NCBI GenBank assembly: GCA_913058475.1
Contig: CAJXQA010000009.1
Location: forward strand, 1 to 33,983
Source: an uncultured Nitrosomonadales bacterium
Lineage (GTDB): Bacteria > Pseudomonadota > Gammaproteobacteria > Burkholderiales > Methylophilaceae
Direction: 5' to 3'
DNA length: 33,983 nt
The stretch's first letter is position 1. Every line of letters starts with the position of its first letter. The notes beneath the pieces were generated by a model. The model saw nothing but the letters and a program-made list of their open reading frames with translations. It had not been told where the DNA came from and searched no databases. Below are positions 1 through 8,973 of this stretch, piece by piece. The position numbers were made by a program, and so were the translations under genes.

Positions 1-35
1 GGTCTCGTGGGCTCGGAGATGTGTATAAGAGACAG
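1..35. other. Nextera transposase adapter (left end, artefact)
   Basis: Bases 2-35 match the Illumina Nextera read-2 transposase adapter, ending in the 19-base Tn5 mosaic end (AGATGTGTATAAGAGACAG, 17-35). This is library sequence that was not trimmed. Genomic sequence begins at about base 36. Confidence 0.97.
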
Positions 36-66
36 ATAAAATAGTTTAAAAAAGGATAGGTAAAAA

Positions 67-678
67 ATGATTGCATGTTTAGATTTAGAAGGTGTATTGC
101 TTCCAGAAATATGGATTAAATTTGCTGAAAAAACAGGAGTTGAAGACCTAAAATTAACAACAAGAGATATTCCTGATTACGATGAATTAATGACTAAAAG
201 ACTCAGTATACTAAAAGAAAATAATTATAAACTTGAGAATATAAAAGAAGTTATTAGTACACTTAAACCTCTTGACGGAGCAATTGATTTTCATAATTGG
301 CTAAAATCAGAATTTCAAGTAATAATACTTTCAGATACTTTCTATCAATTTGTCAGTCCATTAATGAAGCAATTAGATTATCCAACGCTGTTTTGCCATC
401 AATTGATCATTGATAGTGATGATTCGATTGTGGGATACAAACTAAGGCAGCCAAATGGAAAACAAGAGGCGGTGAAAGCTCTACAAAATTTAAACTTTAA
501 AGTTGTTGCTGCAGGTGACTCATATAATGACATTGGAATGCTTAAACAAGCAGATGAAGGTATTTTGTTTGATCCACCAAAAAATGTAATTAGTGATTAT
601 CCACAATTTTCTGTTTCAACGAGCTATGCTGATTTTCAAAATAAACTGGAGGCCTGTAAAGTTAAGTTTAAGGCCTAA
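67..678 (+). CDS. thrH: Phosphoserine phosphatase / homoserine phosphotransferase ThrH
   Basis: HAD-superfamily phosphatase of 203 residues, the usual length for ThrH (about 205 in Pseudomonas, from memory). Enzymes of this family hydrolyse phosphoserine and can transfer the phosphate to homoserine, linking serine and threonine synthesis in the cytoplasm. HAD motif I is the DLEGV segment with nucleophile Asp6, motif II is Ser89-Asp90-Thr91, and the acidic Mg-binding motif is GDSYND at 150-155. The long stretch TTRDIPDYDELM near residues 31-42 is typical of ThrH and sets it apart from SerB. A weak AAGGA-like site lies just before the ATG. It sits alone before a 126-base AT-rich gap; the upstream context is lost at the contig end. 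Confidence 0.93.
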   Translation: MIACLDLEGVLLPEIWIKFAEKTGVEDLKLTTRDIPDYDELMTKRLSILKENNYKLENIKEVISTLKPLDGAIDFHNWLKSEFQVIILSDTFYQFVSPLMKQLDYPTLFCHQLIIDSDDSIVGYKLRQPNGKQEAVKALQNLNFKVVAAGDSYNDIGMLKQADEGILFDPPKNVISDYPQFSVSTSYADFQNKLEACKVKFKA

Positions 679-804
679 GTGAGGATTAAAAATATTGCTA
701 GTATTGCAAATAATTAATTATATATAAATAGTCTTTTAAGACCATAATTTATAAAATATAATTTACTTTATTAATTTAATTTAAAATATTGATTTATATC
801 AAAA

Positions 805-1305
805 ATGAGTAGAGCTTTTGTAAAAGAAGATGATTTAGAGCATGCAGGTATAGATGTACCTGAACGTCCTATAAGTTCTGAAAAAAACTATGTGACCCCT
901 AATGGCCATAAAGAACTAGAAGTTAAAATTGCCATTTTAGAAGAAGAAAGAGTGAAATCATCCCTTAATAGCGATTCTATCCTTAAGCAAAAAAAAATGC
1001 GTTTGGAGCGTGATCTTAGGTATTTTATTAATCGCCTTGAATCAGCAATTTTGGTAAATCCCCATCAACAAGATAAAAAGAAGGTTCTTTTTTCTGCCTT
1101 GGTGGATGTAGAAAATGAATTAGGAAATATCCTGAACTTTCAAATTGTCGGAGAAGACGAGGCAAATGTAAAAATAAATAAAATTGCATACAACTCACCC
1201 CTTGCAAAAGCTTTGATAGGGAACTCTGTGGATGATGAAGTTGTTTGGAAGAAGCCCTTAGGAAATGAAATTTTAACTATCGTTAACATACAGTACAAGC
1301 TATAA
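805..1305 (+). CDS. GreA/GreB-family transcription elongation factor-like protein
   Basis: A 166-residue cytoplasmic protein. It opens with MSRAFVKEDD and then a short PERP...NYVTPNG segment, the N-terminal signature of proteobacterial GreB-like proteins. A charged helical part follows (about 35-80), expected to form the coiled coil that enters the RNA polymerase secondary channel. The C-terminal globular domain ends in GNSVDDEVVWKKPLGNEIL, matching the GreA/GreB FKBP-like C domain. GreA and GreB proper stimulate transcript cleavage in backtracked complexes; this paralogue may do so or only bind the channel. The coiled-coil tip residues cannot be judged without an alignment. No clear ribosome-binding site precedes the ATG. 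It may be co-transcribed with ybiT downstream (79-base gap). Confidence 0.8.
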   Translation: MSRAFVKEDDLEHAGIDVPERPISSEKNYVTPNGHKELEVKIAILEEERVKSSLNSDSILKQKKMRLERDLRYFINRLESAILVNPHQQDKKKVLFSALVDVENELGNILNFQIVGEDEANVKINKIAYNSPLAKALIGNSVDDEVVWKKPLGNEILTIVNIQYKL

Positions 1306-1316
1306 TTCTTAAAAAT

Positions 1317-1340
1317 TTTTAAACTCCAAAAAGTTTAAAA
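1317..1340 (+). repeat. AT-rich inverted repeat between greB-like gene and ybiT
   Basis: Perfect 9-base arms TTTTAAACT (1317-1325) and AGTTTAAAA (1332-1340) with a 6-base loop. The stem has one G-C pair and no clean T-tract follows, so it is a poor terminator. It may be a weak hairpin or chance in AT-rich DNA. Confidence 0.25.
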
Positions 1341-1384
1341 TCTTAAATTTCTAACTACTTATCAAAAAATAAAGGTCATCAGAT

Positions 1385-2980
1385 TTGCTTATAACTAATA
1401 ATATTACAATGCAATTTGGATCAAAACCTCTTTTTGAGGACATCTCAATTAAATTTGGAGATGGCAATCGCTATGGCCTCATCGGTGCAAATGGTTGTGG
1501 AAAGACAACATTTATGAAAATTCTAGCTAAGCAGCTTGAGCCAACCTCTGGATCCATTGCAATAGAATCTAATGAGAGAGTTGCGTGGCTTAGGCAAGAT
1601 CAGTTCGCTTATGAAGAACTTAGAGTTCTTGATGTTGTGATGATGGGTCACGAAAAAATGTGGCTTGCCAATGAGGAAAAAAATAAACTTTACGCAAACC
1701 CAGATGCAACGGATGAAGATTATATGAAAGCCGCTGAGTTAGAATCTGTATATGCTGAATATGATGGATACACAGCTGAATCAAGGGCTGGAGAATTACT
1801 TGATGGTGTTGGAATTGAAAATAGTTTTCATAATGGTGAAATGAACACGATTCCTCCTGGATTAAAGCTCAGAGTTTTATTAGCTCAAGCTTTGTTTGCA
1901 GATCCAGAAATTTTATTACTCGATGAACCTACGAACAATCTGGATATTAATACAATTCGATGGTTGGAAAAGATCATTAATTCAAGAAATTCAACCATGG
2001 TTATTATTTCTCATGATCGTCACTTTTTAAATCAAGTTTGTACCCATACAGCTGACATGGATTATCAAAAGTTAACGGTTTATCCTGGAAACTATGATGA
2101 CTTTATGGCTGCAAGTGCAACTGTAAAATCACAACAATTAAAAGCGAATGAAAAAGCTAAATCACAAGTTGCTGAACTTCAAGAGTTTGTCAGAAGGTTC
2201 TCAGCAAATGCTTCTAAAGCAAAACAGGCAACATCAAGAGCTAAGCAGATTGAAAAAATCAAGATTGAAGATATGAAGCCATCAAGTAGACAGTACCCTT
2301 TTATTCGCTTTGAATATGAAGAAAAAGACAAACTATACCGCCAAGCACTTACCATTAATAAGCTAAGCCATGCATATGAAAAACCATTATTCGATAATGT
2401 TAATTTTATGGTTGAGGCGGGTGAAAAAGTTGCCATTATTGGTGAGAATGGTATTGGTAAATCAACTTTACTTAAAATACTTGCGAATACAGTTAGTCCT
2501 GATGAAGGTTCTGTTAAATGGGCAGAAAAGGCAAAAATAAGTTACTTTGCGCAGGATCATAATGACGAGTTTGATAAAGACACCTCTATCTTTGATTGGA
2601 TAAATCACTTCAAACAAGCTCAAGATGACGATCAATCCATTAAGGGTATCTTAGGTCGTTTATTATTTTCTGGTGATGATTTTAAAAAGAAAGTGAATGT
2701 ATTGTCAGGAGGTGAGCAAGGAAGAATGTTATTTGGGAAAATCATGCTAGAGAGAAATAATATTTTGCTTTTAGATGAACCTACCAATCATATGGACATG
2801 GAATCTATTGAATCATTAAATACGGCTTTAGATAAATATAAAGGTACCGTCTTTTTTGTAACCCACGATCGTGAATTTGTAAGCTCTGTAGCCACCCGTA
2901 TATTTGAAATAAAATCTGACAAAATTATCGATTACACTGGTAACTATGAGGATTATATTGCTACCCAGGAGCTAGATTAA
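1385..2980 (+). CDS. ybiT: ABC-F family ATPase YbiT
   Basis: A 531-residue soluble ABC-F protein, almost the same length as E. coli YbiT (530) and similar along its whole length. ABC-F proteins bind the ribosome E site and modulate translation; they do not transport. Two ATPase domains are visible. Domain 1 has Walker [10 protein letters not shown] (34-42) and Walker [12 protein letters not shown]. Domain 2 has Walker [10 protein letters not shown], signature LSGGEQGRM and Walker [12 protein letters not shown]. The first signature reads [12 protein letters not shown] instead of LSGGE, which is also so in E. coli YbiT. The start is a TTG at 1385 with AAAGG about 9 bases upstream; the N-terminal residues it adds match the family, so the in-frame ATG at 1409 is less likely. 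The stop overlaps the typA stop. Confidence 0.93.
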   Translation: MLITNNITMQFGSKPLFEDISIKFGDGNRYGLIGANGCGKTTFMKILAKQLEPTSGSIAIESNERVAWLRQDQFAYEELRVLDVVMMGHEKMWLANEEKNKLYANPDATDEDYMKAAELESVYAEYDGYTAESRAGELLDGVGIENSFHNGEMNTIPPGLKLRVLLAQALFADPEILLLDEPTNNLDINTIRWLEKIINSRNSTMVIISHDRHFLNQVCTHTADMDYQKLTVYPGNYDDFMAASATVKSQQLKANEKAKSQVAELQEFVRRFSANASKAKQATSRAKQIEKIKIEDMKPSSRQYPFIRFEYEEKDKLYRQALTINKLSHAYEKPLFDNVNFMVEAGEKVAIIGENGIGKSTLLKILANTVSPDEGSVKWAEKAKISYFAQDHNDEFDKDTSIFDWINHFKQAQDDDQSIKGILGRLLFSGDDFKKKVNVLSGGEQGRMLFGKIMLERNNILLLDEPTNHMDMESIESLNTALDKYKGTVFFVTHDREFVSSVATRIFEIKSDKIIDYTGNYEDYIATQELD

Positions 2981-4788
2981 GCTTCTCTAGATGCTCGTTT
3001 TCTTTCATGCTCAATAAGGTATCTCTTCCTGATCCTAATCGATTTAGGCGTGATTTCAACTAATTCATCATCATCAATAAATTCAACCGCATACTCTAAA
3101 CTCATCTGAATTGGTGGAACCAACCTAACGGCCTCGTCTGTTCCAGAAGATCTAACATTTGTAAGCTGCTTTCCTTTGATAGGATTAACAATTAAATCAT
3201 TATCCCTTGTATGAATTCCAATTACCATGCCTTGGTAAAGTTTATCTCCTGGGTGAACAAACATTCTACCTCTATCTTGTAATTTCCATAAAGCATATGC
3301 CACCGCTTCACCTTTTTCAGAAGAGATTAAAACTCCATTTCTTCTTCCAGGAATTTCTGTCTTTACAGGTAAATATTCCTCAAAAACATGAGACATAATC
3401 CCAGTCCCCTTAGTCATAGTCAGAAATTCACCTTGGAACCCAATAAGACCTCTTGCAGGGATTGTATACTCAAGGCGTGTCCTTCCGAGCCCATCGGACT
3501 CCATATTTGTCAGTTCGCCTTTACGTCGACCCAATTCCTCCATAACTCCGCCTTGAGTCTCATCTTCGATATCTACAGTTAGATTTTCATAGGGTTCACA
3601 TTTTTTTCCTTCAATTTCCTTATATACAACCTGAGGTTTTCCAACAGCAATCTCATAACCCTCCCTTCGCATATTTTCTAAGAGGATTGTTAAATGCAGC
3701 TCCCCTCTTCCAGAAACTCTAAAAACATCTGCGTCTTCAGTATCCTCAACTCTAAGTGCAACATTGACTAATAATTCTTTTGTTAGTCTTTCTTTGATTT
3801 GTCGACTTGTAACGAACTTACCTTCTTTACCTGCTAATGGTGATGTATTAACCATAAAGTCCATATTTAATGTTGGCTCGTCTATAGGAATTATTGGAAG
3901 ACCTATAGGATTATCAAGTTGGGCAATCGTAACACCAATACCGATTTCCTCAATTCCCGTTACAATTACGATGTTCCCAGCTTCGGCTTGCTTGACGCTG
4001 ACTTTTTCAAGCCCTTCGTAACCAAATACCTCGTTTATTTTCCCTTGTCCAACTTTCTTATCACCCATCATGATTGCCACAGGACTTCCAGGCTTTAAGA
4101 TTCCGTTACGGATTCGACCAATCCCCATTCTTCCAGTGTAAGAGGAGTAGTCAAGAGCAGAAATTTGAAACTGTAAGGGAGCTTTTACATCACCGTCGGG
4201 TGGTTCAACATGAGATAAGATAGTCTTGAAAAGTGCAGTCATATCTGTTGTTTCATCTTCTTCTTTCATTTTTGCATAGCCGATTAAAGCTGATGCATAG
4301 ACAACAGGAAAATCAAGTTGCTCATCGGTCGCACCTAAATTAGCAAATAGATCAAACGTATGATTGATCACCCAATCCGCTCTTGCTCCTGGACGATCTA
4401 TTTTATTGATGACAACAATAGGTTTTAGACCAAGTGCCAATGCTTTTTTAGTGACAAAACGTGTTTGAGGCATTGGGCCGTCAACGGCATCAACAAGTAA
4501 AACAACCCCATCAACCATACCCAAAACTCTTTCAACTTCACCTCCAAAATCGGCATGCCCTGGAGTGTCCACAATATTAATATGGTGGTCCTCATAATTA
4601 ATAGCCGTATTTTTAGATAGGATGGTAATGCCACGTTCTTTTTCAAGGTCATTTGAATCCATGACACGTTCACTCATCTGCTGATGCTCAGCAAACGTAC
4701 CTGATTGTTGCAATAATTTATCGACAAGTGTAGTTTTACCATGGTCAACATGGGCAATAATTGCAATATTTCTTAGCTTTTGATTCAT
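2977..4788 (-). CDS. typA: Translational GTPase TypA/BipA
   Basis: A 603-residue ribosome-binding GTPase (E. coli BipA is 607) involved in 50S assembly and stress or cold adaptation. The GTPase domain shows G1 AHVDHGKT (12-19), G3 DTPGHADFG and G4 NKID; EF-G-like domains and the TypA-specific C-terminal domain follow. Full length with no break. It follows the AsmA-like gene on the same strand but has its own candidate promoter in the 77-base gap. Its stop codon shares the four bases TTAA (2977-2980) with the stop of the convergent ybiT gene, so neither gene has room for its own terminator between them. Confidence 0.97.
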   Translation of the reverse strand: MNQKLRNIAIIAHVDHGKTTLVDKLLQQSGTFAEHQQMSERVMDSNDLEKERGITILSKNTAINYEDHHINIVDTPGHADFGGEVERVLGMVDGVVLLVDAVDGPMPQTRFVTKKALALGLKPIVVINKIDRPGARADWVINHTFDLFANLGATDEQLDFPVVYASALIGYAKMKEEDETTDMTALFKTILSHVEPPDGDVKAPLQFQISALDYSSYTGRMGIGRIRNGILKPGSPVAIMMGDKKVGQGKINEVFGYEGLEKVSVKQAEAGNIVIVTGIEEIGIGVTIAQLDNPIGLPIIPIDEPTLNMDFMVNTSPLAGKEGKFVTSRQIKERLTKELLVNVALRVEDTEDADVFRVSGRGELHLTILLENMRREGYEIAVGKPQVVYKEIEGKKCEPYENLTVDIEDETQGGVMEELGRRKGELTNMESDGLGRTRLEYTIPARGLIGFQGEFLTMTKGTGIMSHVFEEYLPVKTEIPGRRNGVLISSEKGEAVAYALWKLQDRGRMFVHPGDKLYQGMVIGIHTRDNDLIVNPIKGKQLTNVRSSGTDEAVRLVPPIQMSLEYAVEFIDDDELVEITPKSIRIRKRYLIEHERKRASREA

Positions 4789-4821
4789 CGATAAGTAACC
4801 GTTTTCATTGTTAGACGCGCG

Positions 4822-4830
4822 ATTTTAGCA
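4822..4830 (-). promoter_or_regulatory. Candidate extended -10 promoter of typA
   Basis: On the minus strand this reads TGC followed by TAAAAT, an extended -10 element, about 35 bases before the typA ATG. No good -35 hexamer is seen at 17 bases. A short GC-rich stretch (CGCGCG) follows near the expected transcript start. Confidence 0.4.
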
Positions 4831-4865
4831 CAAAGAAGCTAGATTAACTTTTTGCCATGTAAGTA

Positions 4866-5687
4866 TTAGAATAAATCTTTGAGATTCTTGATAGTTTTTT
4901 TATGATCAATACTTTCTTTTTTAGAACTGTCTTGTTGCTTACCACTTAACTTATCTAGAAGTTTATTTAAATTCTTCTTAATATCAGTCTTAAGTGATTT
5001 AATGTCTAAAATATTTTTTAAATCATTATCTATATTTAATATTATTTTTTCTAAAATAAACTCTGGTGATGCTCCCTTCCTTGCCGATCCAATATTTTTA
5101 ATCGTGATCAACGGGATTTTTTTATTTAAAAAATCTTTCTTAACAGAGCTTACTCTTGCCTTTATTTCAAGATTTATGATTTTTAATTCTTTAATGAAAA
5201 AGGTTTTTGTTTTATCTTTAGTTAAGGTTTCTTTAGTTTCTGTTTTATTGCTTATTTTTTTATTATCTTTAGTTAGATTACTATCTCCGGATTGATAGCT
5301 TTGTATATTATTTTTAAGAACATCAAAATTTGTTTTTTTACCGTTATATTCATAAATAATTTCTGGATTTTTAATTATAACAAGTGGGATCTCAACTACA
5401 TTTTGATTTAATGATTCTTTTTTAATAATGACCGAAACCTTTTCTACTTCAAAAGCTTCACTATTACTAAATCCTTTAGGGTTTTCAATACCTATTCTAT
5501 TTATTGTAATCTCACCTTTTTTTAAATCAGTCTTAACAGAATGGACCTCAAAGTCTGTTTGAGTCATTTTCGATCCATATTCCACCATATAGTTTTTTAT
5601 GAAGCTATCTAAATTATCAAAAAACCAATAAGTTGCTCCTCCTAAAATAACAATGAGTAAGGCGATAACTAATAATATTTTTTTCAA
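4866..5687 (-). CDS. AsmA-like / DUF748-type membrane-anchored envelope protein
   Basis: A 273-residue protein with one N-terminal membrane segment (about 4-26) followed by an expected periplasmic part. Residues 45-125 look like the repeated beta structure of AsmA/DUF748 proteins: TDLKKGEITINRIGIENPKG, then a hydrophobic valine- and isoleucine-rich stretch and KNPEIIYEYNG. Residues 130-165 are lysine-, serine- and threonine-rich and probably disordered, and the C-terminus is also lysine-rich. AsmA-like proteins take part in outer-membrane lipid homeostasis; the exact role here is unknown. The start lies 4 bases after the purT stop, so it is probably translated from the purT transcript. Base composition is very AT-rich (one 60-base line, 5221-5280, has 12 G/C), suggesting weak constraint. 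Confidence 0.65.
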   Translation of the reverse strand: MKKILLVIALLIVILGGATYWFFDNLDSFIKNYMVEYGSKMTQTDFEVHSVKTDLKKGEITINRIGIENPKGFSNSEAFEVEKVSVIIKKESLNQNVVEIPLVIIKNPEIIYEYNGKKTNFDVLKNNIQSYQSGDSNLTKDNKKISNKTETKETLTKDKTKTFFIKELKIINLEIKARVSSVKKDFLNKKIPLITIKNIGSARKGASPEFILEKIILNIDNDLKNILDIKSLKTDIKKNLNKLLDKLSGKQQDSSKKESIDHKKTIKNLKDLF

Positions 5688-5691
5688 TTTC

Positions 5692-6894
5692 CTAAGCCTT
5701 TATTTTTGTTTTAATTTTAGAGGAAGCTTTTTTTGCATTATTAATAGCTGCTTTCACAGTGTCTGATGATGCCAATATAACACCCATTCTTCTTTTTTTA
5801 AATGACTTGGGTTTACCAAATAACCTAATATCAATACCAGGAATTTGGAGAGCCTGATCCACTCCCTCAAAATAGATTTCATCTGCATCATGATCACCAT
5901 AAATAACTTTACTCGCCCCTGGTCTTAAAAGAGATGTATCTACAGGTAAACCGAGAATTGCTTTTGCATGCAATTCAAATTCAGATTGTGTTTGAGATGC
6001 CATGGTAACCATCCCAGTATCATGTGGTCTTGGGCTGACTTCTGAAAACCATACATCGTCTTTTTTGACAAATAACTCAACACCAAAGATGCCGAGACCA
6101 CCTAAAGCATCAGTGATTAATTTAGCAATATTTTTTGACTTATCCAAAGCTTTTTTACTCATAGGTTGTGGTTGAAAACTTTCAATATAGTCTCCATTTT
6201 CTTGAAGGTGACCGATTGGGTCACAAAATTTAGTACAAGTATTCCCTTTAGAATCTTTCGATCTAACCGTCAGTAATGTTATTTCATAATCAAAGTCAAT
6301 TAAACTCTCAGCAATGACAATGCCTTGATCTACCCGACCACCGCTAGCAGCATAATTCCATGCAGATTCAATTTCACTTTCAGACCTTACTAAAGATTGA
6401 CCCTTACCTGAGGAGGACATTGTTGGCTTAACAAAACATGGGAAATTAATTTTTTCTAAAATTAGGTTTTTTAAATCTCTGCAGCTTCTTGCAAAACCGT
6501 AATTTGATGTCGGTAAACCCAGCTCTTCTGAGGCAAGTTTTCTTATCCCCTCGCGATTCATAGTTAATTGGACTGCCCGTAAGCTAGGGAAAACTTTTGC
6601 TTGTCCTTCACTAACTACTTCAGATAAAAATTCTGTATTAATGGCCTCTATTTCTGGAACAATATAGTCTGGGTTTTCTTTTTGGATAACTTCTCGCAAT
6701 TCACTCTCATTCGTCATATCAATTACATAAGAGCGATGTGCAACTTGCTGACCTGGTGCGTTGTTATATCGATCAACTGCAATGACCTCAATACCAAGTC
6801 TTTGAAATGAAATGATAACCTCCTTACCTAGCTCGCCTGCACCTAATAACATAACTTTTGTTGCAAAAGGACTTAATGGTGTTCCAATTTTCAT
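5692..6894 (-). CDS. purT: Formate-dependent phosphoribosylglycinamide formyltransferase PurT
   Basis: ATP-grasp enzyme that makes formylglycinamide ribonucleotide from GAR, formate and ATP in purine synthesis. The N-terminal Rossmann-like part has [12 protein letters not shown], followed by [19 protein letters not shown] and VPEIEAI. The ATP-grasp core carries [12 protein letters not shown], and Mg-binding residues lie in GVELFV...[14 protein letters not shown] start at the ATG at 6894 (400 residues; E. coli PurT is 392) and not at an upstream TTG at 6900. Neither has a strong ribosome-binding site, but the ATG fits the family N-terminus. The use of formate fits a one-carbon metabolism. It is followed 4 bases later by the AsmA-like gene. 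Confidence 0.96.
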   Translation of the reverse strand: MKIGTPLSPFATKVMLLGAGELGKEVIISFQRLGIEVIAVDRYNNAPGQQVAHRSYVIDMTNESELREVIQKENPDYIVPEIEAINTEFLSEVVSEGQAKVFPSLRAVQLTMNREGIRKLASEELGLPTSNYGFARSCRDLKNLILEKINFPCFVKPTMSSSGKGQSLVRSESEIESAWNYAASGGRVDQGIVIAESLIDFDYEITLLTVRSKDSKGNTCTKFCDPIGHLQENGDYIESFQPQPMSKKALDKSKNIAKLITDALGGLGIFGVELFVKKDDVWFSEVSPRPHDTGMVTMASQTQSEFELHAKAILGLPVDTSLLRPGASKVIYGDHDADEIYFEGVDQALQIPGIDIRLFGKPKSFKKRRMGVILASSDTVKAAINNAKKASSKIKTKIKA

Positions 6895-6954
6895 AAACAA
6901 ACCGATAATTAGATTGGTAAATTATAACAATAGATTTTTAAAATAATATTTTAA

Positions 6955-7563
6955 TTATAAAACTTTATTTTCTTTAGCAAGATTATAAAAACCAAGTGTA
7001 TTTTTAATACTTAACTTGTGCTTGATAGATGTTTGATAGTTTGCTGCAGTTTTGTAACTAATATTTAATTTTTTAGCAATTGATAGCAGCTCCTCACCTG
7101 AAGCAATAGACTTAAATATTTCAAATTCTTTATTATTTAGGTCTTTAATTTTTGAATCATCAAAATCGCTCCTGTTTACTGAAGCTGAAATAATTATTTC
7201 ATTGTTCATAACTTTTTCAATTGCATCTAGCAAATCATCTGATAAATCATTCTTAAGAATGTATCCATTAGCCCCAGCCTTCATAGCTTTATCTATAATC
7301 ATAGGATTATCATGCATCGAAAGCATTAGAACTTTAATTTCAGGAAACCTTTTTTTTATTTGATTTGTTGTCTCTATACCTCCTTTTCCAGGCATAGATA
7401 TATCCATAATTACTAAATCTGCTGTATTTTTTTGGAGAAATTTATAGGCCTCTTCACCAGATCCTAAATCGGCAACAATATTTAATTTTGGATTATTTTC
7501 AACAAGCCGCTTAATACCAGAGCGAACTATTTCATGATCATCAACAATTAATAAATTTGTCAT
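6955..7563 (-). CDS. NarL/FixJ-family response regulator
   Basis: A 202-residue two-component regulator. The receiver domain (1-120) has the acidic pair Asp8/Asp9, the phospho-acceptor Asp54 in VIMDISMPG, and Lys104 in GYILKND. A LuxR-type helix-turn-helix (about 138-198) follows, with the recognition region KKLNISYKTAANY. It lies 4 bases after the histidine kinase stop and is clearly its partner. I start at the ATG at 7563 (MTNLLIVDDHEIV), with a GGAT upstream; a TTG three bases earlier is in frame but unnecessary. With a MoxY-like kinase, the nearest named counterpart would be MoxX-type regulators of methanol oxidation. That pairing is inference. Confidence 0.9.
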   Translation of the reverse strand: MTNLLIVDDHEIVRSGIKRLVENNPKLNIVADLGSGEEAYKFLQKNTADLVIMDISMPGKGGIETTNQIKKRFPEIKVLMLSMHDNPMIIDKAMKAGANGYILKNDLSDDLLDAIEKVMNNEIIISASVNRSDFDDSKIKDLNNKEFEIFKSIASGEELLSIAKKLNISYKTAANYQTSIKHKLSIKNTLGFYNLAKENKVL

Positions 7564-7567
7564 CAAG

Positions 7568-8884
7568 CTAATCCATTTTAATGATTATTTTAAAGAACTT
7601 CTTTTTAATAACTTCTAAGCTCCCATTAATTTGATCTACACGTTCTGCAATACCAATTAAACCTAGCCCTTCATTATTTGCTAAATTACTCTTGATACCA
7701 TCATTGCTTATCAAAATTCTAGTTTTATTACCTCGATCTAAAGACTTTACAGTGATCTTAATGTTTTTAGGTTCTGAATGCTTTGCAATATTGGTTAATG
7801 CCTCTTGAAAGATGCGATATAAATGTGCTGTTTCTTGTTTTGTTATTTTTCTTAAGGCCTTATCCTCAATTTTGTATTCAAATTTAACCCCCTTAAATCG
7901 TCTCTTCCAATTTTCAAATAGTTCAATTAATGCAGATTCAAGACCTAAATCTTCAATCAACCCTAAATTCAATTTTTTTATAATTTCTCTAGTAGAAAGC
8001 ATCATATTTTTTGATAACTGAATAACATTAAAAATAGCATCATCACGTGATGATTTTTTTGTAGATTTTGAGATTGAAGCTGCTTCTGCTTGAAGAGCAG
8101 TTAAGGATTGTCCAAGTTCATCATGAAGGTCTCTAGCTAACTCACTTTTTTCTTGTTCTTGTACATTAATAAGGTTTTGACTTAGTTTATGAATCTTGTC
8201 ATTACTTTGTCGAAGATTATTAATCATACTATTAAATTTTTTCCCGATAATATCAAGCTCGAGGATGTTTGATCTATTAATTTTTGACTTGTAGTTTCCT
8301 GCTTCAAGTTTTTCAAAGCCCTCAATAATTTTATTTATCGGTTTTATCATATGAGAAAAAAGTATTAAGACAACAATATTTATCAAAATAAGGAAAGCGC
8401 CTATTATCCATAACCCGACTTTTATTTGTTGCCATATTTCTGCGTACTCATAGATTGGTTCAGGTTTGATTAATATATAACCTGTCATCTCCCCTCTTTG
8501 ATCGATATTAATTTTTGAGAAAAAAATCTCCTCAGATAATTTTTCAATTAAGAAAATAAACCAATAAGGTGGTGGCTTGATTTCATCAAGAGTGTTTGAT
8601 GTTTCTTCAAGTAAAATATCTTGATTATTAAAAAATTGAATTTTTAAGTGCCGAATTTCTGATAACTCTGAAAAGCCTAAATCACTATCTTCTCTTTGAA
8701 ATAAATAAAAATCAGGATTTTTTTTCACCCCTTGCTCAATAGCAAATTCAGCAAGAGTCATTGTAGACAATACCTCTTCTCTTACATTTTTTTGGGTAAC
8801 CATTAAAATAGTTAGCAAACCAATTAATGTCGCAATTAACAAGAGGGAGTTTATGTAAATAAGAAGTTTAGACTTAAGGCTCAT
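7568..8884 (-). CDS. Sensor histidine kinase with LapD/MoxY-type sensor domain
   Basis: A 438-residue membrane kinase. Transmembrane segments lie at about 7-29 and 155-178, enclosing a periplasmic domain of about 125 residues. Its features (AEFAIEQ near 45-50, the FFN...ILLEET strand, PPPYWF at 103-108, a GYILIKPEP strand before TM2) match the LapD_MoxY_N sensor fold. A HAMP domain (about 179-231) leads to a HisKA_3 domain with His254 in ARDLHDELGQS, then a HATPase_c domain with N-box YRIFQEALTNIAKHS and G-box GLGLIGIAERV. This layout is that of MoxY, known from methylotrophs as a regulator of methanol dehydrogenase genes. It is separated from the upstream TonB receptor gene by a terminator hairpin, so it needs its own promoter in about 40 AT-rich bases or read-through. 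Confidence 0.85.
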   Translation of the reverse strand: MSLKSKLLIYINSLLLIATLIGLLTILMVTQKNVREEVLSTMTLAEFAIEQGVKKNPDFYLFQREDSDLGFSELSEIRHLKIQFFNNQDILLEETSNTLDEIKPPPYWFIFLIEKLSEEIFFSKINIDQRGEMTGYILIKPEPIYEYAEIWQQIKVGLWIIGAFLILINIVVLILFSHMIKPINKIIEGFEKLEAGNYKSKINRSNILELDIIGKKFNSMINNLRQSNDKIHKLSQNLINVQEQEKSELARDLHDELGQSLTALQAEAASISKSTKKSSRDDAIFNVIQLSKNMMLSTREIIKKLNLGLIEDLGLESALIELFENWKRRFKGVKFEYKIEDKALRKITKQETAHLYRIFQEALTNIAKHSEPKNIKITVKSLDRGNKTRILISNDGIKSNLANNEGLGLIGIAERVDQINGSLEVIKKKFFKIIIKMD

Positions 8885-8926
8885 AATTAATACTATTTAA
8901 AATATTAATATACACCAGCCAATAAT

Positions 8927-8951
8927 AAAAAAGGGCTTATAGCCCTTTTTT
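8927..8951 (-). terminator. Rho-independent terminator after the TonB receptor gene
   Basis: Symmetric hairpin with arms AAAAAGGGC (8928-8936) and GCCCTTTTT (8942-8950) around a TTATA loop. Read on the minus strand it has a GC-rich stem followed by a run of T, 23 bases past the receptor stop. The same structure would work on the other strand, but no plus-strand gene ends here. Confidence 0.85.
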
Positions 8952-8973
8952 ATAATTTAACATTAACTTCTCT

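Noticed and set aside
731..742. Short hairpin GTCTTTTAAGAC after thrH as a terminator
   Set aside because: The stem is only 4-5 bases in AT-rich DNA and no T-tract follows.
1840..1880. Degenerate first ABC signature in YbiT ([12 protein letters not shown] instead of LSGGE) as a sign of a dead ATPase
   Set aside because: E. coli YbiT has the same variation, so it is a family feature.
3207..4021. Plus-strand open frames inside typA
   Set aside because: They overlie a full-length conserved gene, have no family resemblance and no ribosome-binding site; they are shadows.
6895..6900. TTG start of purT two codons upstream
   Set aside because: No ribosome-binding site advantage; the ATG at 6894 fits the PurT family start.
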